DNA of 64,000 bases from Hydractinia symbiolongicarpus (Eukaryota; Cnidaria; Hydrozoa; Anthoathecata; Hydractiniidae). This document shows, in pieces, positions 60,331 through 64,000 of this stretch. The translations under genes and the position numbers were made by a program. The stretch covers positions 30,817,501 through 30,881,500 of the forward strand of contig NC_079875.1 of NCBI RefSeq assembly GCF_029227915.1, given 5' to 3'. The stretch's first letter is position 1, and every line of letters begins with the position of its first letter. A model generated the notes under the pieces. That model was given only the letters and a program-made list of their open reading frames with translations. It had not been told where the DNA came from and made no database searches.

Positions 60331-61364
60331 AGTGGTTACGTGGTGCCGTAGTTTGTAATGAATGTGATGTGGTTCATAGGAATTGATGTATTTTAAATCT
60401 TACTGTTGTGTGCTGATTTATAGGTAGAGGAGATAAAATATCCCATCATTTTTCTCATTTCCATAGCTCATGACATTGCATGTTTGCAGAAAAAAAAGAA
60501 ATCAGAAGCAAAATATAACACCTTTATAACCTACAGTCAACACAAGCGTTTGCATTTACAGTATTTCTACATTACAGGAAAGATAGTTTATTGGTAAAAA
60601 CTTTTTGAAGAGCTGCAGATAGCTGCAAATAAATATTTGATGCGAAAGTATTTGTTATTGGGAGCTGTCTTTATCTTTTAATCTTAACAGTACCTTAGGA
60701 CAATGTTTTATTAGATTCTGACAATGAAAATGACCCAGAGGAACAAGACAGTGGTTTGGAAAATTGAGATCGATCCTAATTCTGTGCAATCTTGGTAACA
60801 GTCAGAACTAAAATATTGAACTGGACAATTAACTCTCATGTTTCACATTATTGTTTAACGTTCGAAATTGTTAAGAAAAAAAGAAGATTGACAGTTAGCA
60901 AGAGAAGACAATGTATATTTTTTAAAATGAAACGAACATCACAATAAAACTTATGCTATAGGTAATCTTACAAAACATGATCTAAATAAAACGAAAAATC
61001 AGTGTCACAAATTTATTTTCGAGGGGCTCTGCGTCGTGCGTTTTAAAACAAAAATGCTCTAAACCACTATGTGGGAGTTGTAACATTAGGACGCGAGACT
61101 GGAGTTTTTAAGTACCTGGTGAAAAAATCGAACAACAAGTTGTAGGCAAGTAATCAATTTTTGCACCGAAATGTTTCTTAAATATTAATCACACTCCCAA
61201 AATATTTTTGCAACAACATACTTGCATGCCTTACGTAGCTCTAATGGGAGCTTTAAATGCACTAGACACTTTTCATGGGGCCCTCATTGATAACAGTATT
61301 ATCAGAACCTGATTAGGCAAATAACAGTAATGATACGTATGCGTGAAATAAAAAAGGTTTACAA
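60331..61364. other. Region with no gene seen
   Basis: About 1 kb of AT-rich DNA. Just before it, at about 60318, there is a weak tRNA-like 5' half (see rejected items). Nothing else supportable. Confidence 0.4.
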
Positions 61365-61620
61365 TACAGCAAGCTGGACTGAAGTATCTTGTCTACAGGG
61401 ACGGTGGATGTAAATAAAATTGGAATTAGGCTCCCAGGAAAAGGTTCTGAATACACTTTCTTGCTTTCACACCAAACAATACGACACAAGACAGAGCTAA
61501 CAACATAAACGAACTGGTTACAGAAGGAACACAAATAGAAAAAATGTATATGTCAAAAAAGTAAAACCTTCCTGTGCGCCAGAACTTGTGACTCTGGCTG
61601 TAGCTTTCCACATGTGCTTT
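61365..61620 (+). repeat. Unclassified dispersed repeat, left-half copy
   Basis: GAAGTATCTTGTCTACAGGG, GGCTCCCAGGAA and CTGTGCGCCAGAACTTGTG follow the family order. The middle TACAAGCAxGAGTACTG segment is deleted. It ends where the next exon's acceptor region begins. Confidence 0.6.
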
Positions 61621-61648
61621 TTATACTAATTTTAAAAAACTTTTTTAG

Positions 61649-62235
61649 GTGGAGAACCTGCTAGGATTCAATTGAAAGATTTCCATGACAGCATGAATAT
61701 CGCACAGATCAATAAGCAACGTTTAAAACAGCTCGATTATATTAACCAGTTGTTGGTAAAGGAGCTTAAAATAATGTACATGTATGGCAAGGGTAACAAT
61801 TAACTAGTTCCGATTTTAATTCCACCAGACACAGTCGAGGCACTGAAGAAAATAGCAAACGAAGATTTTAGGAAAGTTGGTTCTGTGTTGCCTACAAATA
61901 AAATCTTCTTTGCAAATTCCCAGTCTTCAGAGAGTCATATGTCTAGTTGCCACGCAGTGAATTCCATTTGCCAATCTCTCATTTTAAATTCTGGACGAGA
62001 CATTATCGCTCTGAAAAACAGACAACGGATTTGCACGTTGTTTGCCTCTTTGGATGTCCCCAAATGTCTTCTACTGCTATATGAGCGAAAGACATTAACA
62101 AAATGTGTACCAGGCACCTTTAGCCAACCAAGAAATCACAAGAGAGTTGGAAAGCCACTGATGAGTATAGACAAAGGGATTTTTGTAACTATAGTTGAAA
62201 GTATATATTTACTGATAAAGGGTACCCCATGGTAG
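61649..62235 (+). pseudogene. 3' exon of a tyrosine-recombinase-like gene
   Basis: After an acceptor (CTTTTTTAG) the frame reads GEPARIQLKDFHDSM, then KIMYMYGKGNN and a TAA (61801-61803), then in the same frame LVPILIPPDTVEALKKI, NKIFFANSQSSESHMSS, HAVNSICQSL and RQRICTLFASLDVP. A frameshift follows, after which NVYQAPLANQEI is readable. The order (GKGN-vPil-P, N-fFa, s-HA---iC, R-r--TLFasLD, NvYQaPlA) is that of the catalytic half of the recombinase-like family whose other half is at 39.9-41.6 kb. It is on the other strand and cannot be the same gene copy. The stop and shift make it non-functional. Confidence 0.5.
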
Positions 62236-63310
62236 TATTTCAACATTGAGAAAAAGAAATTCTATTTTTCACCTCCTAAACTCTTGTTTTCTTATTACTA
62301 TTCAGTACACATTTTAGGTTTGGAGGCCGGAAATTGTATGGGACACATAGATACTTAAAAGGCTTGGAGAAAACTTAGTACAAAAATAGTTTTTGAAACA
62401 AGAAATTACCAGTTTGTGCAAAAACGTTTTTCTTTTTTCCTTACCGTATTTTCCAGTATATAACCCGCGGGTTATATGTTGATTTTTACAACTTTTACTG
62501 TTGGTGCGGGTTATAACGTGGTGTAGGTTATATGATAAATTTTATATTTCTTTATTTATTGTGACATTTAAAGTTTATACATTTACTAGTGCAATCAAGT
62601 CAAGGTTTCTTTTGTGCGTGGTTTTTCATTTATTTGTAGTACTAACAAACTTACACAATTGCGCAGAATGAAACAAAGTTGACATTGCGCAATTAGGACT
62701 ATTATGTGGTGTTTTAGGAAGAAAATAGGGAACACAATAGATAGCCGAATCTCTAAATGGAGAAAATAGTACTATTGGGACAAAACGTGTACATTAATAT
62801 AACTGCATGTGCGATCCTACGTAACCTACGCAATTCAATTTTTTTCACACAAAAATTGCTTGCGAGTGCTCCTATTACGAGCTCTCTCTAAAACACAATT
62901 CTAGAGATCATTTTTTCTTTTGTGTTGAATGGAATTCTAATCTATTTATATCTTTGCAATCATATTAAGCATATTAAAATGATTTGCTTTTAGTAATAGA
63001 ACATTATAGCAGGTATCATTTTTAGGTGTTATTGACATGTATTTCACAACCTACAATCCCGGACAAAGTATATTCGAACTTTTCACATTTTACATGTTTT
63101 TGCCCTGCTCACATCCCCTTCCCCCATTTTAATGTTGCAAGGTGCCTTATGACCAGTCGGCAGCCCGGCAACATTGAAATAGGGGGCAAGGGGCCAAGAA
63201 GAGGATTTTCCTCAAAAGTTCCAAATATTTTGTCCGGGACTGTCTGAAAATTCTATCTTAAATGAACAACATTCTTGTCTTTATCGTTATAGTGCGTAAA
63301 CACACAAAAA
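62236..63310. other. Spacer with a GC palindrome
   Basis: AT-rich, no gene recognised. It contains the palindrome described next and short unremarkable ORFs (for example 63026-63247). Confidence 0.4.
62458..62477. repeat. 20-bp perfect palindrome, possible MITE remnant
   Basis: ATATAACCCGCGGGTTATAT is its own reverse complement. It follows CCGTATTTTCCAG and is followed within 60 bp by TGCGGGTTATAACG and TAGGTTATATGAT, which repeat its arms. CCGTATTTTCC next to a palindrome of this type is a pattern I associate with small inverted-repeat elements in animal genomes. Confidence 0.5.
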
Positions 63311-63319
63311 ATAAAAAAA

Positions 63320-64000
63320 ATGGAGAACAAAAGAAAACCATGCAAAAGAATGCCATCATCTCTCTCAACGTACATAAAATACCTTCACCAGGAGAGTGGA
63401 ATTGGTATTGCAGAAATAAAAAGAAGGTATCCAGCCTATTCCAAAACGACTTTGTTAAGGCATATGAAGGGTAACGTTGCAGTTGAGTTTGAGGACCGTC
63501 ACCATGGAAACAGGGGCAGGGCAAGGAAATTTTGCGACAGGGATGAAAGAACGATACTGCGCAACTTGACGCAACTTTGCGAGATTGTTGGCACCTTTTC
63601 ATCGCAGGATATCCAGACGGCTAGTGGCTCTACTTGAGCAACCGTACTGTTGACGGGTGTTAAAGAAACACAAATATGGTTTTTATCAGTGCAGGAAGAA
63701 AGGTATTCTTACCAAAGGGGATTCAACAAAACGGCTAAAATTTGCCAAAAAATGTAAAAAATTGCCTCCAAATTTTTGGACAGACAGTAAGTTATTAAGG
63801 TTAATTATCTTGTATTGTGTTGAGTTGTTTTATACATGCCTTGCTAGTTGATTCAACTTATTGAAACTTAAAATTTTGTTGTGCGGATCATGATATACCT
63901 GTGGGTAATTTTAGTGATATCTTTCTACCTTGATGAAACTGGCTGGGTGCATAAAACAAATCCATGCAAGGCAGCAAAAACAACAAGGACACGGATGTGG
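63320..64000 (+). mobile_element. Tc1-like transposase with an intron, decayed, cut by window end
   Basis: 63320-63637 encodes the N-terminal DNA-binding part: a first helix-turn-helix (LSTYIKYLHQESGIGIAEI, YSKTTLLRHMKG), the GRPR-like linker (NRGRARKF), and a second HTH start (DERTILRNLTQL). Two small frameshifts near 63625 and 63645 lead to RVLKKHKYGFYQCRKKG and KRLKFAKKCKKLPPNFWTD, whose Asp would be the first catalytic residue. An intron (63787-63914, 128 bp, GTAAG donor, ATTTTAG acceptor) joins in frame to ISFYLDETGWVHKTNP at the window edge. Later catalytic acids lie outside. It is inactive as it stands. Confidence 0.7.

Noticed and set aside
60318-60360. Possible tRNA (GGCGCTGTAGTTTAGTGGTTA)
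   Set aside because: The 5' half resembles a D-arm region, but no matching anticodon arm, B-box or acceptor 3' strand follows. At most it is a decayed SINE head.
61313-61611. Two minus-strand ORFs with hydrophobic, Cys-rich sequence
   Set aside because: They are antisense readings of the dispersed repeat. The same frames are broken in the other copies.
1-64000. Bacterial or phage elements (operons, integrase attachment sites, toxin-antitoxin)
   Set aside because: Introns, SINEs, LINEs and satellite structure show a eukaryotic genome. No Shine-Dalgarno-led gene clusters are present.

Overview
The window is eukaryotic, AT-rich, repeat-dominated metazoan DNA. There are no bacterial operons. 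Short GT-AG introns can be seen, and remains of at least seven kinds of transposable element are present: LINEs with an APE endonuclease, a LINE with a restriction-like endonuclease (RLE), a tRNA-headed SINE, a Tc1-like transposase, a BEL/Pao gag scrap, a terminal-inverted-repeat element, and a tyrosine-recombinase-like gene family. That mixture resembles a cnidarian or another early-branching animal. This is inferred from family resemblance; nothing in the window fixes the species.

Layout. Positions 1-30195 consist of one 15,836-bp period seen about twice: a satellite array of ~124-bp units (1-10313 and 14360-26149), followed each time by ~4 kb of non-satellite DNA. That DNA carries a broken copy of an unidentified ~170-codon gene, a composite SINE, a SINE-head fragment and a zinc-finger/SAP-domain gene on the minus strand. 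Positions 1-14359 and 15837-30195 show no difference I could find, so this is either a very recent tandem duplication or an assembly duplication. A 160-bp unique piece (30196-30355) leads into a third array (30355-32119, plus orientation). That array ends at a 1.67-kb terminal-inverted-repeat element packed with GACGTC motifs (32120-33788). On its far side the satellite resumes in the OPPOSITE orientation and is more diverged (33789-37125). At 37126 a third, diverged copy of the unknown-gene-plus-SINE block begins, at the same boundary base as at 10316.

From 38.8 kb to the end there is no satellite. In order: an intron-containing gene of an unnamed family (38865-39470, minus), with an inverted relative at 57.0-57.5 kb; a decayed tyrosine-recombinase-like/SANT gene (39.9-41.6 kb, minus); a quiet stretch; a truncated CR1/Jockey-group LINE (45.3-47.6 kb); a fragment of a TE-associated gene (49.6-50.1 kb); several copies of an unclassified dispersed repeat; LINE endonuclease and BEL/Pao gag scraps; a Ser/Lys/Glu-rich ORF (54.1-54.5 kb, minus); an RLE-type LINE (54.8-56.7 kb, minus); a small three-exon Gly-rich gene with a 45-bp coding minisatellite (58.9-59.5 kb); a LINE C-terminal scrap (60.0-60.3 kb); a tyrosine-recombinase-like 3' exon (61.6-62.2 kb); and a Tc1-like transposase with an intron, cut by the window edge (63.3-64.0 kb).

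No set of genes here forms a recognisable pathway. The features most worth following are the satellite (dimeric higher-order structure, a dyad with a compensatory change, orientation switch at a fold-back element, identical edges beside an unknown gene) and the exact 15.8-kb duplication. Most coding traces carry stops or frameshifts. The open ones are the C2H2/SAP gene, the unnamed-family gene copies, the acidic/basic ORF at 54 kb and the three-exon Gly-rich gene.
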